Shown: positions 42,175 through 53,880, numbered from the stretch's first letter. The stretch: 64,000 nt of DNA from Acanthosepion esculentum (GCA_964036315.1 OZ038498.1:6944778-7008777), one strand, 5' to 3'. The notes: generated by a model from the sequence alone, not told the origin. Made by a program: numbers and translations.

Positions 42175-42625
42175 ATTAGATGTACTTTATTTGGACTATT
42201 GTCCTCATCTTTGTTGCTATATTTATTACAACGTTTCGGCCGTTGTACGCTCCGGCCTTCTTCAGGTGGTTGGAATGTCGAACTGAACCCTTTATTTCGC
42301 TCACTGGGGTAGACTGTTCTAGTTCCACGTGCCATGTTCAATTGATGTCAGTTATCAGTTATTTCCTGTTAATTTTTCCCTCTGAAAGTTCTCCACTGCC
42401 TTAAGCAGGTATTGAACTCACAGTCTTTGGGTCTGTCACGGGATCTAACCAATACCTTTATCCACTGTGCCATGTGTCCTTGAGGACATCTGTGTATGAA
42501 TTTCTGGGTATTATAAACCTAATGTCTCAACAACCATTTTTACCAGAGCTCATATTGCAACTTTAATGTTATTATCGCTTTTCTTTGGCACTCCTTATTA
42601 CTGGTTCCCATATTGTATTCATTTC
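42175..42625 (-). mobile_element. PLE-1 3' region, best copy (P5)
   Basis: On minus, after the PLE coding end, come about 140 bases, the tRNA-like module (CACAGTGGATAAAGGTATTG, GACTGTGAGTTCAATACC), GGCACGTGGAACTAGAACAG, and the complete hammerhead-like block ACCACCTGAAGAAGGCCGGA, GCGTACAACGGCCGAAACG then TTGTAATAAATA (42213-42270). CTGAAGA fits CTGANGA, stem II GGCCG/CGGCC is strong, GAAAC is intact, and a two-pair AC/GT stem III with GTA triplet is possible. No convincing stem I exists, so ribozyme activity is doubtful. Confidence 0.8.
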
Positions 42626-43012
42626 TCAGCTCAGGAGATTTTTGTGGCCTAGGATATGTGCTGATTCCATAAGTTTACGAATTTTCCAATGGTCTTCCTT
42701 GTCTATGATCTGAACCTGATCCCACAGATGGCAGTGATCTCCCTTCTCTCTCCATATGTGGTCAGCCACGCCTGATTTTTCCACTTCCCCTCGTGTTACA
42801 GCTTTCTGGTGTTCTTGAAGCCTCACCTTCAGGGGTCGGCCTATCTCTCCTTTATATTTATTTCTGCAGCTGCACGGGATAGCGTACACGCAGTCTTTAG
42901 TCATGTTCTCCTCTATGGGGCTCTTACTCGGGAGAGATATCTGCGAAGTGTCGTCAAGCTTTTGAAGGTAATTCTGATGTGGTCTGTGTTTGTAAACGTT
43001 GTAATAAATATG
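42626..43012 (-). pseudogene. PLE-1 GIY-YIG endonuclease
   Basis: The upstream frame reads TDHIRITFKSLTTLRRYLSR (linker after the polymerase, about 42920-42995). A one-base deletion then shifts into MTKDCVYAIPCSCRNKYKGE, GRPLKVRLQEHQKAVTRGEV, SGVADHIWREKGDHCHLWDQ, IIDKEDHWKIRKLMESAHIL and GHKNLLS. This is the GIY-YIG nuclease of Penelope-like elements: C-V-Y-A-I-P for GIY, Y-K-G-E in place of Y-I-G-E, R in VRLQEH, and E in MESAHIL. The polymerase is missing. Directly upstream on plus (42985-43020) lies an inverted scrap of the element's own tail (AAACGTTGTAATAAATATGG). Confidence 0.85.
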
Positions 43013-43770
43013 GCGACATAGATATTCAAGTCCAACATTCTCTTGTAGCTGGACCTTCTTCTAGCAGGAAATTTAAACACACGTCTTTTCTCTTCATCTT
43101 CACCCCCCGGTCCTCTACATAATGTCGTACTCGGGACCAATGACTCATGGGAAAACTCATGAGTCGAATGCTTAGATAGACCACCTACAACAATATGGCA
43201 GACCTCACACACTTAGGTAGCTTGCATACTACAACGATTGCAAGAAGAATATATCCGAGGTTATCAGTGAACTTTTGAATTTAGATATGACCAATATTTC
43301 CTGACTAGCATCGGATATATTGAATGGAAGGAGGGCAGAGGGAAACAAAGAGTAACATTATTCCCCCTTTGAACCCTGCGTTCCTGAACAATTTTAACCA
43401 TTCTGCCTGAGCTCCTGGAGTCAAAATTCGCAAATAATTGGTATGTAATGTTTCATGGTAGATATAAAAATAGTTACAAGTGTTTACCATCGTTTAACCG
43501 GTAGTTGAGCATTGAGTAATTTTCCTCTATCACTCTTCAACCGGTGGCTGGGCATTACGTCATTTTTCTTTATCATCGGTAAAGCAGTGGTCAGGGCTCT
43601 AAGGTTTAAAGTGCTTGTGTAAAAGGATATCAGAACAATAAAAACTACAAAAGATAGGAAGTTGTGGAGAGCCATGATTGCTTAAATCCTTAAGGGTTAT
43701 ATCTGAATACCTCTTTCACTCAGTGCTTTTGTGTAAACGTAATCTTTGCAACTCAATAATATATATAATT
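43013..43770. other. no intact gene; PLE-like and LINE scraps
   Basis: A 99-codon minus frame (43212-42913) begins CEVCHIVVGGLSKHSTHEFS and runs into the PLE linker; the first part is unassigned. 43640-43680 matches the RTE-like LINE tail (AGTTGTGGAGAGCCATGAT). The rest is unique. Confidence 0.4.
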
Positions 43771-43774
43771 TTTT

Positions 43775-44150
43775 CAATATCTGTCTATATTTCTGAGATG
43801 AGGTATTATAATTATTTACACTATTTACATTGTTGGAACTGTTCCCCGCATCTTTGCTGCCATATTCACGGCGTTTCGGCCGTTGTACGTTCCGGTCTTC
43901 TTCAGGTGATTGGAATTTCAAACCGAACCCTTTATTTCATCAAATGGGATATATTGCTCTAATTCCACGTGTCATGCCTTTACCGGATATCTGCTTCATT
44001 TATTACCCTTTAACCCAAATCTTTTTGTTCACCTCTGCTGTAGCCAGGTACCTAGACACATAGCTCAGTGGATAAAAGTGTTGGTTGAAGTAATCGAGTG
44101 ACTTGACCGAAAGGGTTGTGAGTTCAATACCTTGACACAGCAGAGGTGAA
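43775..44150. mobile_element. PLE-1 inverted tail plus tRNA-like module (P6)
   Basis: 43790-44000 is a minus-oriented PLE-1 terminus (CGTTTCGGCCGTTGTACGTT and CTTCTTCAGGTGATTGG, i.e. GAAAC and a CTGAAGA core). The tRNA-like module follows on plus (CACATAGCTCAGTGGATAAA, GGTTGTGAGTTCAATACC, 44056-44132). TTTTTGTTCACCTCTGCTGT (44022-44041) and its complement (44138-44156) bracket the module as a hairpin. Confidence 0.7.
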
Positions 44151-44324
44151 CAAAAAATTTAAAAGTTTTTATTTATAAATTTAAAAAACATTTACTAAAT
44201 TATTAAAATACGCGAACCAACTAAATCCTTATTACTTACGATTTTATAAAGTTTGAATCGGCAATTATCCGATGTTTTGTCAACAATTTCAATAAGTAAG
44301 ATAATTACTTGCATTATTTACATT

Positions 44325-44600
44325 AATCGGACTGTTATCTCATCTTCATTGCCATATTTAAAACGTTTCGGCCGTTGTAGCTTTAGGTGAATAGTATTTC
44401 GAACCGAACCCTTTATTTCGTCCACCTGGGTAGATTGTTCTAGTTCCACGTGTCGTTCCTCTTTCGGGTGTCTCAGTTATTTCCCTTTAAGGACACATGG
44501 CCCAGTGGATAAAGACGATGGTTAGATCCAGTGACTGGACCCAAACAGTCGTGAGTTCAATACCAGGCCATAGCAGCGGTGAAGAGTTGAGTTAAACGGA
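44325..44600. mobile_element. PLE-1 inverted tail plus tRNA-like module (P7)
   Basis: Minus-oriented tail with AAAACGTTTCGGCCGTTGTAG (44350) and TAGGTGAATAG in place of the CTGAAGA region, then plus-oriented GGACACATGGCCCAGTGGAT and CAGTCGTGAGTTCAATACC (44495-44570). Same inverted-tail/direct-module order as P6. Confidence 0.7.
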
Positions 44601-45505
44601 AATTGTATTAGTTTTTAGAATGTTGTAAATATGAAATTGTTCTTGTAACTAAACATTGTAAATTCTCAAGAATAAAAAAATATGTATAAATTGATATTCA
44701 TATCTTTAAGTTTTATTCCAATTCTAATCATCAATTTTTAAAACCATAACTATTGGCGAAGAGTGAAGGTAGTTATAATAATAGCGGTGTCATTGGAAAA
44801 ACCGTTCTTTTGACACTCCGTCTTATTGCGGACCCGTTTAACGATGTTTTCTAAATATTGTTTGGGAGACAGATAATACCAGCGGTCTTAAAATAAGAAT
44901 TTATCTCATGTTGCAAAGAAAATCAGTTTATTATATTGTTCGAAAAATGTTTTTCTTAAGCTTAGATTAGTTTGGTAAAAGGTTATTAATTTGGAGCAGC
45001 GGATGAGGATCGAACTCAGTAGTAAGACTGGTTCGCGAACCACTTCCCACTACAAAATACTCCATTTCGGTAATAAACTTGACAACTTTTATTCCACTCT
45101 GAAGGCTGCGGAAGCTAGGTTTTTGTAGCCGAGCCAATAATTTTTAGAACTATGCTCTCGTCGAACCGAATATAAAATAAGAATCGAAGATTTCCGAAAC
45201 GCTCTATTGATTACAGATTGAATGATCGGCTATTTTTTTATGGCGAATTGAGTGAGGAAAGTCACCCATTAAAAGCTAATCATAGCCTGAGTAAACATTA
45301 ATTTGACATCAAATTGACAGCTATTGACCCAGTCTATATGTACGTACGTAGGTAGGTAAATTAATAAGGCTGCAGACTTTTATACAACAAATATAGGTTT
45401 TTCAACATAATCTCCTCTCTCTCTCTCTCAACACACACACACATACACACACAGAGACACATACACAGACACATGCACACGCACACACACACACATATAT
45501 ATATA
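44601..45505. other. no gene recognised; one tRNA-like SINE scrap
   Basis: 45000-45070 on minus reads GTGGTTCGCGAACCAGTCTT and GAGTTCGATCCTCATCCGC, a tRNA-like A/B box pair. A CT/CA/TA microsatellite lies at 45412-45505. Otherwise unique. Confidence 0.4.
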
Positions 45506-45509
45506 TATT

Positions 45510-45812
45510 TATCTATATTTCTGAGACGAAGTATTATGTACACTATTTACATTAATCGGACTATTGTCCTCATCTTTGTCGCCATATTTATTACAATGCG
45601 GCGGAGAACTTGGAGAGGGAATTAAGCAAGAGATAACTGATAACTGACATCCATAAGACATGGCACGTGGAACTAGAACAGTCTACACCAGTGAGCGAAA
45701 TAAAGGCTTCAGTTCGACATTCCAACCACCTGAAGAAGGTAGGAGCGTACAACGGCCGAAACGTTGTAATAAATATGGCGACAATAGTCTGAATAATCTA
45801 AATAGTGTACAT

Positions 45813-45872
<60 letters not shown>
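45510..45872 (+). mobile_element. PLE-1 inverted tail fused to direct terminus, then (TA)n (P8)
   Basis: 45510-45597 is the inverted tail, ending TCGCCATATTTATTACAA. It is fused to a direct copy that starts in the post-tRNA segment and runs through CACCTGAAGAAGGTAGGAGC, GTACAACGGCCGAAACG, TTGTAATAAATATGGCGAC and the AATAATCTAAATAGTGTACA tail. A (TA)n of about 27 units (45818-45872) follows. The inverted part ends within a few bases of the expected hammerhead cleavage point. Confidence 0.8.
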
Positions 45873-45875
<3 letters not shown>

Positions 45876-45902
45876 TAGATAGATATTGCCATCACGTTAG
45901 CA

Positions 45903-46140
45903 AGATGAAATCTAGAATAATTATAGGATTCGTTGTAAGAGCACTAAGAATGTGCAGCCCCCAATACTTATCCAAAGAAGAAATATAAATAGAAAACACT
46001 TTCTGAAACCTTATTATTTCATCCATATTGCTAATAGAAAGGCATACACAATATACGACCGCAAAGAGATAACAACATTATTAACAACAATTAAGGAGAC
46101 AAAAACAGATGCATAATACTACCTACTAACTCCAAAACAA
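45903..46140 (+). pseudogene. PLE reverse transcriptase thumb fragment
   Basis: The plus frame reads MKSRIIIGFVVRALRMCSPQ then YLSKEEI, a stop, ENTF, and after breaks a basic segment (IERHTQYTTAKR). R-A-L-R-x-C-S-x-x-x-L is the landmark that follows the palm in Penelope-like polymerases. It is short and broken, and no YxDD palm motif is present. It lies between P8 and the CGACGCGTTTCG-family terminus at 46.3 kb, which may belong to the same original element. Confidence 0.6.
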
Positions 46141-46240
46141 TTTGTTTAATTTAAACAGCATCAAAATAATTACAACCACATCTAAAACTATTATGTATAT
46201 TATCAGAACCAAAAATCGTCATAACAATAATAATTCTGAA

Positions 46241-46243
<3 letters not shown>

Positions 46244-46294
<51 letters not shown>

Positions 46295-46440
46295 TATAAA
46301 ATGAAAATTAAAAAAAAATCTTAGATTTTGCCGACGCGTTTCGTCTTCCGACTTTTTCGAGGCAAAAATTAAATCGAAATGTCTTTGTTGTTATAGTTAC
46401 ATTAAAGAATCCAAATTTATCCAGAAAAGGTTTAGACAGA
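46244..46440 (-). mobile_element. (TA)n plus single CGACGCGTTTCG-family terminus
   Basis: (TA)n at 46244-46293, then a single arm of the 33.7-kb inverted repeat. On minus it reads GCCTCGAAAAAGTCGGAAGA, CGAAACGCGTCGGCAAAATC: GAAAC, ACG/CGT stem III and GTC with stem I GGCAAAAT. The core (TCGAAAA) is decayed. The non-inverted state here suggests the 33.7-kb palindrome arose by fold-back duplication. Confidence 0.75.
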
Positions 46441-46491
46441 AGAGTCTATCTTTTTAAATGAGAGCCATGATGCCTGGTGTAGCAGGAGAAC

Positions 46492-46540
<49 letters not shown>

Positions 46541-46864
46541 CGTCGTCGTCGTAGTAGTAGTTTTTTTCTATTTTAATTTTCTGAAGAATCTTAATTCTTT
46601 AGAAGCTCATGGCGAGTTCTACGACAATAATATATTCATAGAAATTCCCCTATCACATCGTTAAATATTGGAACTTAATAACTTTAACAAAATATATCAA
46701 TCATAAATATAAATGCTGATCGTTATTTTAAGAAGTCGATACAAATGAAAAGATTTGAAATGGACAAATTTTTCCATTTCATTGAAACAGCCGTTAAACA
46801 CTTCTAACTTCTTTTCTTTTCTCTCTCTTTCTTTTTGAGATATTGGCAGACGATGTTGAACACT

Positions 46865-46900
<36 letters not shown>

Positions 46901-47079
46901 TGTTTCTTTGTTTCTTTGTTTCTTTCTTTCTGTCATTTTCTCACTGAAACCAGGTACTGTCGTTTCCCCGTCTTTCCATGCCATCAAAATAGAATATTCC
47001 ATTATTTCTGATTTGTATTGGCAGGACGCACCGGCCGTGTGAACGAACGAAGACACAAGCACAGTTATTATTATTATTA
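46441..47079. repeat. (TTA)n and (CTTT)n microsatellites in unique sequence
   Basis: (TTA)n at 46494-46540 followed by GTCGTCGTCGTAGTAGTAG, and (CTTT)n at 46864-46930. No gene recognised. Confidence 0.85.
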
Positions 47080-47791
47080 TTTCTTTTGATTTCTGGTCTG
47101 TACTCATTTCTTTCCGGATCCCACACAGGGACATAACCTCAGAAATGGCATCATGACATTTTCCACTGAGCAATTAAAAAAAAAAAAAAAAATTAAAACA
47201 CACACATTTTACATAGATAAAGCCCTTCGTAAGGTGTGGTCTGTACACGCGAGAACAATTTTTTTCTATTTCTTTAAGGCATGGGCTTCCAGGAATCCCT
47301 TCAATGAGTCTACTGGAATCTTTTCCAATCAATCCGAGGGCTCCAACTACAAGGTGGATTGTAGATGTTCTCATGTGTCACATTTTTGAGTTTTTGATTT
47401 CAAGGTCCTTGTGTTTTGAAAGTTTTTTGAAGATCTTCAAAGATACATTGCAGTCTGCAGGCACTGCCATATCAATAAGGAGACACTTTTTTCGTTTGTG
47501 GTCTCTAATAACAATGTCTGGGCGGTTAGCTTTGATTGTTCTCTCTGTGTGCATTGTAAAGTCCCATAAAATGGTTACTGATCATATCTCCGTAACCGGG
47601 TCTGGGTGGTGTTCGTACCAATTCCTTTCAATTTCCTTTCTGTGGAAGTTGCATATTTTCCAGTGCAGATATTGGCCCACTCTGTCATGCCGGGTTTTAT
47701 ATTCAGTGGGTGCCAATATCGTGCAACCTGATACAAGATGATCAAATGTTTCTGGATATTTATCACAGAATCTGCATTTTGGGCTAATCAC
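47080..47791 (-). pseudogene. RLE-type LINE 3' end (copy B)
   Basis: Minus strand: a knuckle CRFCDKYPETFDHLVSGC (47773-47720), TEYKTRHDRVGQYLHWKICN, then frame breaks, the VVGALGLIGKDSSRLIEGIP segment and the 3' UTR. About 90% alike to copy A at 7.2-8.2 kb. Its 5' side is cut by a (TTA)n tract at 47795 and its 3' end also abuts ATT repeats (47066-47085). Stop codons interrupt the endonuclease core. Confidence 0.8.
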
Positions 47792-47792
47792 A

Positions 47793-47794
<2 letters not shown>

Positions 47795-47831
<37 letters not shown>

Positions 47832-48835
47832 TTTTATTTCCTTTGATATCTGCCGTTTACACATTTCTCTCCGGGTCCCGACCAGGGACCTAAGGTTAAA
47901 AATGGTATTATGACACTTTCCACAGCAAAAAAAAAAAAAAAAATTACATAGATAAAGCCCTTCGTAATGTGTGGGCTGTACTTGTCAGAATAGTTTTTTG
48001 TATGTCTTTGAGGTATGGACTTCCAGGGATCCCTTCAATTAGCCCACTGGAATCTTTTCCAACCAATCCTAAGGCTCCAACTACAACAGGGATTGTTGAT
48101 ATTCGCATGTGCCACATTTTTGAGATTTCTATTTCAAGGTCCTTGTATTTTGACAGCTTTTCGAATATCTTCAAAGACACATTGCAGTCTGCAGGGACTG
48201 CCATATCAATAAGGAGGCACTTATTTTGTTTGTGGTCTTTAATAACAATGTCTGGGCGGTTGGCTTTGATTGTTCTGTCAGTGTGTATTGTGTAGTCCCA
48301 TAGAATTGTAACAGGTCCTATCCCCGTAACCAGGTCTGGGTGGTGTTCATACCAATTTCTTCCAGTTTCCTTCCCATAGGAGTTGCAAATTTTCCAGTGC
48401 AGAAATTGGCCCACTCTGTCATGCCGGGTTTTATATTCAGTGGGTGCCAATATCGTGCAACCTGATATAAGATGATCAATAGTTTCTGGATATTTATCAC
48501 AGAATCTGCATTTTGGGCTAAGACAGTATTTTAGTATATGTGCTTGATAATTCCTAGTTAATAAGCATTAGTCAACCCTGCACTACGTAGCTACTGATGG
48601 GTACGGTTTTTGTCTACGTCAGCTTGTTTGGTACGGGCAGAGTATTGGCCATGACGCGGTTTATCTTGCCATTGTTTCTGTATCTGGTCGGTTGCATCTG
48701 TCTTTGCTTTCTTTTTTAAGTATTTTGCAGCTTCAGCCGGTGTACCGTGCTGTACTTGTATTTCTGCGCCCATTTGAAACTCCATTTTGAATTTTTTGGC
48801 TTCTCCGTTTTTTTACAACAGATCTAGCATTATGG
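47795..48835 (-). pseudogene. RLE-type LINE 3' end (copy C)
   Basis: In tandem with copy B and the same orientation. 48450-47944 is open for 168 codons with RHDRVGQFLHWKICNSYGKE, NRPDIVIKDHKQNKCLLIDM (the P-D...D endonuclease signature) and VVGALGLVGKDSSGLIEG. The upstream knuckle is in a shifted frame (about 48515-48460). Further upstream MEFQMGAEIQVQHGTPAEAA and QWQDKPRHGQYSARTKQ (48785-48591) extend it. About 20 codons between HGQY and the knuckle are missing relative to copy A (the AAQDQ segment). Its 3' end sits on (TTA)n at 47795-47830. Confidence 0.8.
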
Positions 48836-49300
48836 AGGTTTTCCATGAACTCGGACAATCTCAAAGAGATAGCACTTTTCGAAGAATATTTTCGTTCCAA
48901 ACTGTGAAGACTTCTGAAGTGAAGGCATAGTAAGTTTTATTCCGATTTTCTCAATATAGGTACATAATTTCGGGGTACAGACCCCCAAAGATCCAACGAT
49001 AACTGGGACAATAGTGGTTTGAACATCCCAAAATCCGGCAAATTTAATATGGAGTTCGTTGTATTTCTTGAGCTTGTCAATTTCTTTGACCGTAATATTT
49101 TGTTCAGCAGGAACTCCTACGTTACTAAAGAGGCATTTTCTTGTTTGAAAGTGACAGTGTTTATTGGCCTTAAAGACTCTGAATGTCGTGATGTTGAAAT
49201 ACCACAAGATCTTGATTTAGTCGCTTTTGATCAACTTTAACTTTCTCCTTAGGAACCAGTGCAGATGTGCGGAGACTGTTGGTGACAGTTTCCACATTCT
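48836..49300 (-). pseudogene. second RLE LINE family, C-terminus
   Basis: The minus strand reads ILWYFNITTFRVFKANKHCH (where relatives have I-L-W-D-x-x-I-x-T-D-x-x-I-x-A-N-R-P-D, so the catalytic P-D is lost), CLFSNVGVPAEQNITVKEID, KLKKYNELHIKFAGFW, IVPVIVGSLGVCTPKL and a SLQKSSQFGT tail. The order is the same as copies A to C but the sequence is far diverged, so this is a different family that happens to lie next to copy C. Confidence 0.65.
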
Positions 49301-51249
49301 TGCTACGTGGGCTGGACTTTTTCAAATTCTGTTGTTGTTCGTCTTCATCGTGATCACATTTTTCTGGCCGACATCCTCTTTGGCCACTATGAAAAAAGCG
49401 GAGTTAAAGAAGTAGTTTCCATCGAGACTAAAATTCACATCTCACGCCTCAAGAGCCACAGATGGTTTGATGCAGTGCACACATCCGGAGCCATTAATTC
49501 ACTTCCTTTTCTCCAATGTTCATGGGTATATTTTTATTCTTCAGTTACTTTTTCGGGCTATCATATTCATCTCAAATGTTGACAACACTACATTGTGACC
49601 TGTGGACTCTCCAAGTTCCAAAGAAGTTTGAAAAATACTTTGTTATTACTTATCTAGATTCCTTAATTTTGTTCGCATCCGTTTTATTATTTCCAAAGTA
49701 TTTTTTTTAGGAATGGAACAGAAATCAACCTTTGCAAATAAATCTGAACAAAGCCAAAGTGTATATCAGTCAACACGCAATAATGCAAACAATGAAAATA
49801 TTGTTTATATTAATTGCGGGCCGCCAATTCTTTGTACATTCAGTTCAAGAATTTGAATGAAGTCTCTTATGATTTAAAATAATTAAAAATTAAATTTTCA
49901 TCAAAACATTTGAGTACAAAAGAATAATTAGCCTACTTTTCTCCCTTCGAATGTCTGGAGTGGTGTTTACCGATGTTTTTGTGAATGCATTCTAGCAAAG
50001 AAAAAGATAAAAACATCACTATTAACAAACTCTATCCCAAGGTTCAATAGTTGCTTTGCTTAAAGTCATTTTCTGCTTCCGGTAGGATGTTGTTTTTGTT
50101 TTAAAATTACAGCAATGAGCTTTTTCTTTCTTTCCCTACTCGCGACATGGTTTGTCTTCATATTAATTATTAAATGACTGGATACTTTAATAGTTTAAAT
50201 AATGGTTTAATATTAACAAAAAATGAAAATATTCTCTTTGGGAACATAAACATATCCCAGCATCTATCTTTGTAAAATAGTCTGCAAATCTTTATTTAAT
50301 TCTCCATCAGATTCCTAGTCACGTATCCTTAATCTCGTCGATGGTTTAAAGTCGGCCCACTTTATTTGATTAATCTGCGCTGAAGGCGGGACCGACAGGC
50401 CAAAGTGATGCGATGTTTAAAAAAAAATCACGTATGTTAAGCAAGGTTTCCTCTGATTAGCTTCTAAGTAACGTCGTCCATACAACCAGTTCCTGGGATA
50501 TTAAAATTGGCTGCATACTCTCTGGAAAGTTCCCGGATCCCTTAGTTTCCTTACTTTTTTGTTTTGTTTTCTCTTCAGATAAAACCATTCCAGAGATTGA
50601 TTTGGTACAAATATTTAGACATATTTCTGCTGAACCAATGAGAGTGGCCGGGGTTAGCTTACGGACTTATTTATCCAAATATCAATTTTATTTTTGTCTT
50701 TAAAATTAAAATTGCGTCTTTATTTCATAACCGTGTAATATGATCCAACTTTCGCTCAATCAACACATTCTAATTAGACCGAGTAAAAGTCATATCTTTA
50801 TTCAGGCACAAACATACACAATAGTAAAAAAAAAAAAAAATTTTGAAAGAAAAAAGTTGTTAGATATATTTCACTCTTATAACCTTCCCCATGTGCCAAA
50901 ATTCTACAATTTTAATAAAATATTAAAAGAAAGTAATTAAGTGTCGCCAATTTTAAATTTTATTTTTCCTTTTAAAAGTTACTATCTACACCTGTGGGCA
51001 TTGAAAAAAACAAAAATATGCCTGAGCTAGCGTTTTCAACAGGGATTAGTTACCCAACCCTAGTAGGTGGAGGCATATTTGGATACGGCCAGCGATTCAT
51101 TATATCAGGAACATATACAATCATTTTGGTATGCGGTACAGTTTCTCTGAATCTGTACACACCTGGGTGCATTTTTTGTGGTCTCATCACCTTTGAAAGG
51201 TGGCTGCTCTAAAGCAGAGCGAATGTTAGTTTTAGTCTGAAAATAAATT
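49301..51249. other. no gene recognised
   Basis: About 1.9 kb of AT-rich sequence. Frames of 60-90 codons exist (49307-49582, 50994-51212) but none has a recognisable domain or splice context. Confidence 0.45.
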
Positions 51250-51775
51250 TGTGTCTGTTTGCTTGTAATTTGTGTTTGCATTAATTTTGTTTGAATCGGA
51301 CCAAAGTCATATCTCCAATCACAAAACATTGACCAAGGTCATATCTCAAGCCACAAATCATTGACCAAAGTCATATCTCCAATCACAAAACATTGACGAA
51401 ATTCATATGTCCAAACGCAAAACACTGTCCAAAGTCACATCTCCAATAATGAAACATTGAAAAGTCATATTTCCTCTCACAAAAATTGACCAAAGTGATA
51501 ACTCCAGTTACAAAACATTGACCAAGGTCATATCTCAAGCCACAAATCATTGACCAAAGTCTTATCTCCAATCACAACAAATTGACCAAAGTGATATCTC
51601 CAATAACTAAATCATTGACCAAAGTCATATCTCCAGTCACAAAACATTTTTATCTCCAATAATAAAAAATGATCAAAGTCACATGCCCAATTACCAAAAA
51701 AACAAAAAAACAAAAAAAAAAACAAAAAAACAAAAAAAAAAACAAAAAAAAAAAAACAAACAAACAAAGAAAAGA
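51250..51775. repeat. about 31-bp minisatellite and A-rich tract
   Basis: Units of the form CAAAACATTGACCAAAGTCA followed by TATCTCCAATCA repeat with many variants from 51296 to about 51670. An A-rich tract with (AAAAC)-like units follows to 51770. Confidence 0.9.
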
Positions 51776-53235
51776 AAATCAACTTTGTTGGAATCACTGT
51801 TAAAATATTTTTTCTCGGATAAGCGTCTCGGCGAAGAAATATCCCATAATTTATGCTAATGTAAGAAGAAATTATTTACTTGTTGCCAGTTAATATATTT
51901 TATTATTCCTCTTAAAATAGAAAGCTTACTACCGGCACTTGTACTGACTGTAAAGCTGGTGTAAAATTCTTGAAAACGCAATAATGAAATCATTACCTAA
52001 GGTCAAAATCTAAAGGATATGACATAGTTTGTTTGTCATTTTAACGCGGATGTAACGCGATTTAAAATTGGTTCATGTTTGGGAAAACCCAGATTTTAGA
52101 TCAAAAGTTTATAATTCAAGTAAATCATGAGGTTTTCGAAGATGTGCATGTAGCGTTACGGTTATCAGCGCGGTACGAGGAATCAGTGAACCGAGTTCAA
52201 AATCAGTTCCAGTATGTGCTGGTTACTTTCGCGCAAATACCCTTATGGAAGTCATCGCTCTTTCGTTGGCAATCAGCCTAAGAGAATGAAAACTGAATTT
52301 GAAACTGTGTAGAAGAGAACGGTTAAATCAAGCCACTATCTTTCCCAGTAGTGCAGCGAAAGTTTCAGATAATAAAGACAAAAATCATGATCGTATACGC
52401 CCTGAAAAATAAGTTTCCGTAAGCGGAAAATCTGATTTGAAAACTTGGATACAGTTTTGCGTAGACTTTATAAAATCAATTTTTTAAAAGATTTTTTAGT
52501 GGTCATATTTAACCCGGTAAAATTTCTTCTATGACATCAAAAAGAATTTTATTTTAAAAATGAAAGAAGAAAATTAAATAATTTATTCAATAGATAAATA
52601 AATAATAGAAAGACAGAAAGTATAGGTTGTTGCTTCCGGTGAAATAGTAGCAATAAAACTGAGTGACTGTAAGTGCTGATAGGCGACTTCTCGATTGTCT
52701 TCAATAAAATCAAGGAAATCTGAATCAATATGGCGATGGGATGGAGTGTATTGTGGCGAATAGAGTGGCTTGGGCAAAAAGAATCTAAAGTCATAAATAG
52801 AGTAGCTATGTGTCATTTAATGAAGAAATTCTCTCGGGAAATCATCTCAGTCAGTATTCAGTTGGCATGCAAAGTAAGAAACGAATTAAAGACTAGTTCG
52901 TTGCATGAGTGTGTTTGGAAGAACGGTCGCAGAAGTAGGGGTGTGTATGCACTCGTTCTAGTGTTAATGTTTCTTTGTACATATATGTAGATAAAGGAGA
53001 TTGTAAAGCAGGCGTACATTCGAATATATGACTGTATACAATTGGTGAGTATATAGGTAATATCGGCGTTAAGGTTATTTATTCAATTTTATTTATTATG
53101 GCAATAATGCCTAGCAAAACTCGCTTGTCCGCGATTATGTTACAGCAAGGGGGATTTTATTTATATAATTTATTGCTTAGTCAAACATAAGTGCGTGACA
53201 GAAGTTTCCTTCTGTACATGATGTTTCAAAATGGT
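51776..53235. other. no gene recognised; old SINE near 52.2 kb
   Basis: 52140-52260 holds GTAGCGTTACGGTTATCAGC and a B-box-like CGAGTTCAAAATCAG, plus TTTCGCGCAAATACCCTTAT, similar to 6545-6615. The rest is unique. Confidence 0.35.
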
Positions 53236-53880
53236 CGTATCTCTAAATACGGATAAAGTCCAATTGTGAGACTACCCACCTCTGCAACTCGTTGCACAAA
53301 GATATAGACCCCACGTCGTAGAATTTCTGTGCGGCGGATCGAGCGAGAGGCAGGATCACAGGCAAAAGAAAAACACAACTACAAACTTGGGTAGGACGAA
53401 AAGAGGAGGGAAGGCGTGTGACCTTTATGTGGATGATTAACTCTGGGCTGATTCTCGGCTGGCCAAAAAATATATATATCTTAGCTAACAATGTCCGGCT
53501 GCTAATGGGTCGCTCTTCGTTGTTACGTGCTCCGGCCTAAATCAACCTTCCTCGAACCTAAACTAAGTCTAACTAACTGCTGTGACCCAAAGCGCTCCCG
53601 TATATATGCAGAATCCTCTTTCATCATTTCCGGACAAGGGACACCCACGAATAAACCCATAACTTTTTCATGACCATTTCTCCCTTTGAAGAAAGTGGAC
53701 ATAAAAATATTTCTTAGCCTAGCTGACTCCGATTCAGGGACATTAAATTCAGACCCTTTTAAGTTTTGACCAGAGCCGGTCTTTTTCCTATCTTCGTATT
53801 TTGACAAGTACTTAACACTCATCTACCCTTTTGGCCATATGTCCAAAACATGTTTTTATCTAGATTCCTAATCTAGTCAT
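53236..53880. other. GC-richer unrecognised block
   Basis: A 99-codon minus frame (53822-53523) and an 82-codon minus frame (53491-53243) are protein-like in composition (ESESARLRNIFMSTFFKGRN) but match nothing I know. It could be an LTR, a degraded ORF or host sequence. I saw no TG...CA ends. Confidence 0.25.

Noticed and set aside
42213..42270. Calling the PLE-1 CTGAAGA...GGCCGAAACG block a functional hammerhead
   Set aside because: Core, stem II and GAAAC fit, but I could not find a stem I linking the sequence before CTGAAGA to the sequence after GTTGTA. It is kept only as a hammerhead-like relic.
46697..47173. 158-codon minus frame with Lys/Glu/Arg repeats
   Set aside because: The charged stretch is the antisense of (CTTT)n, and the remainder has no recognisable domain.
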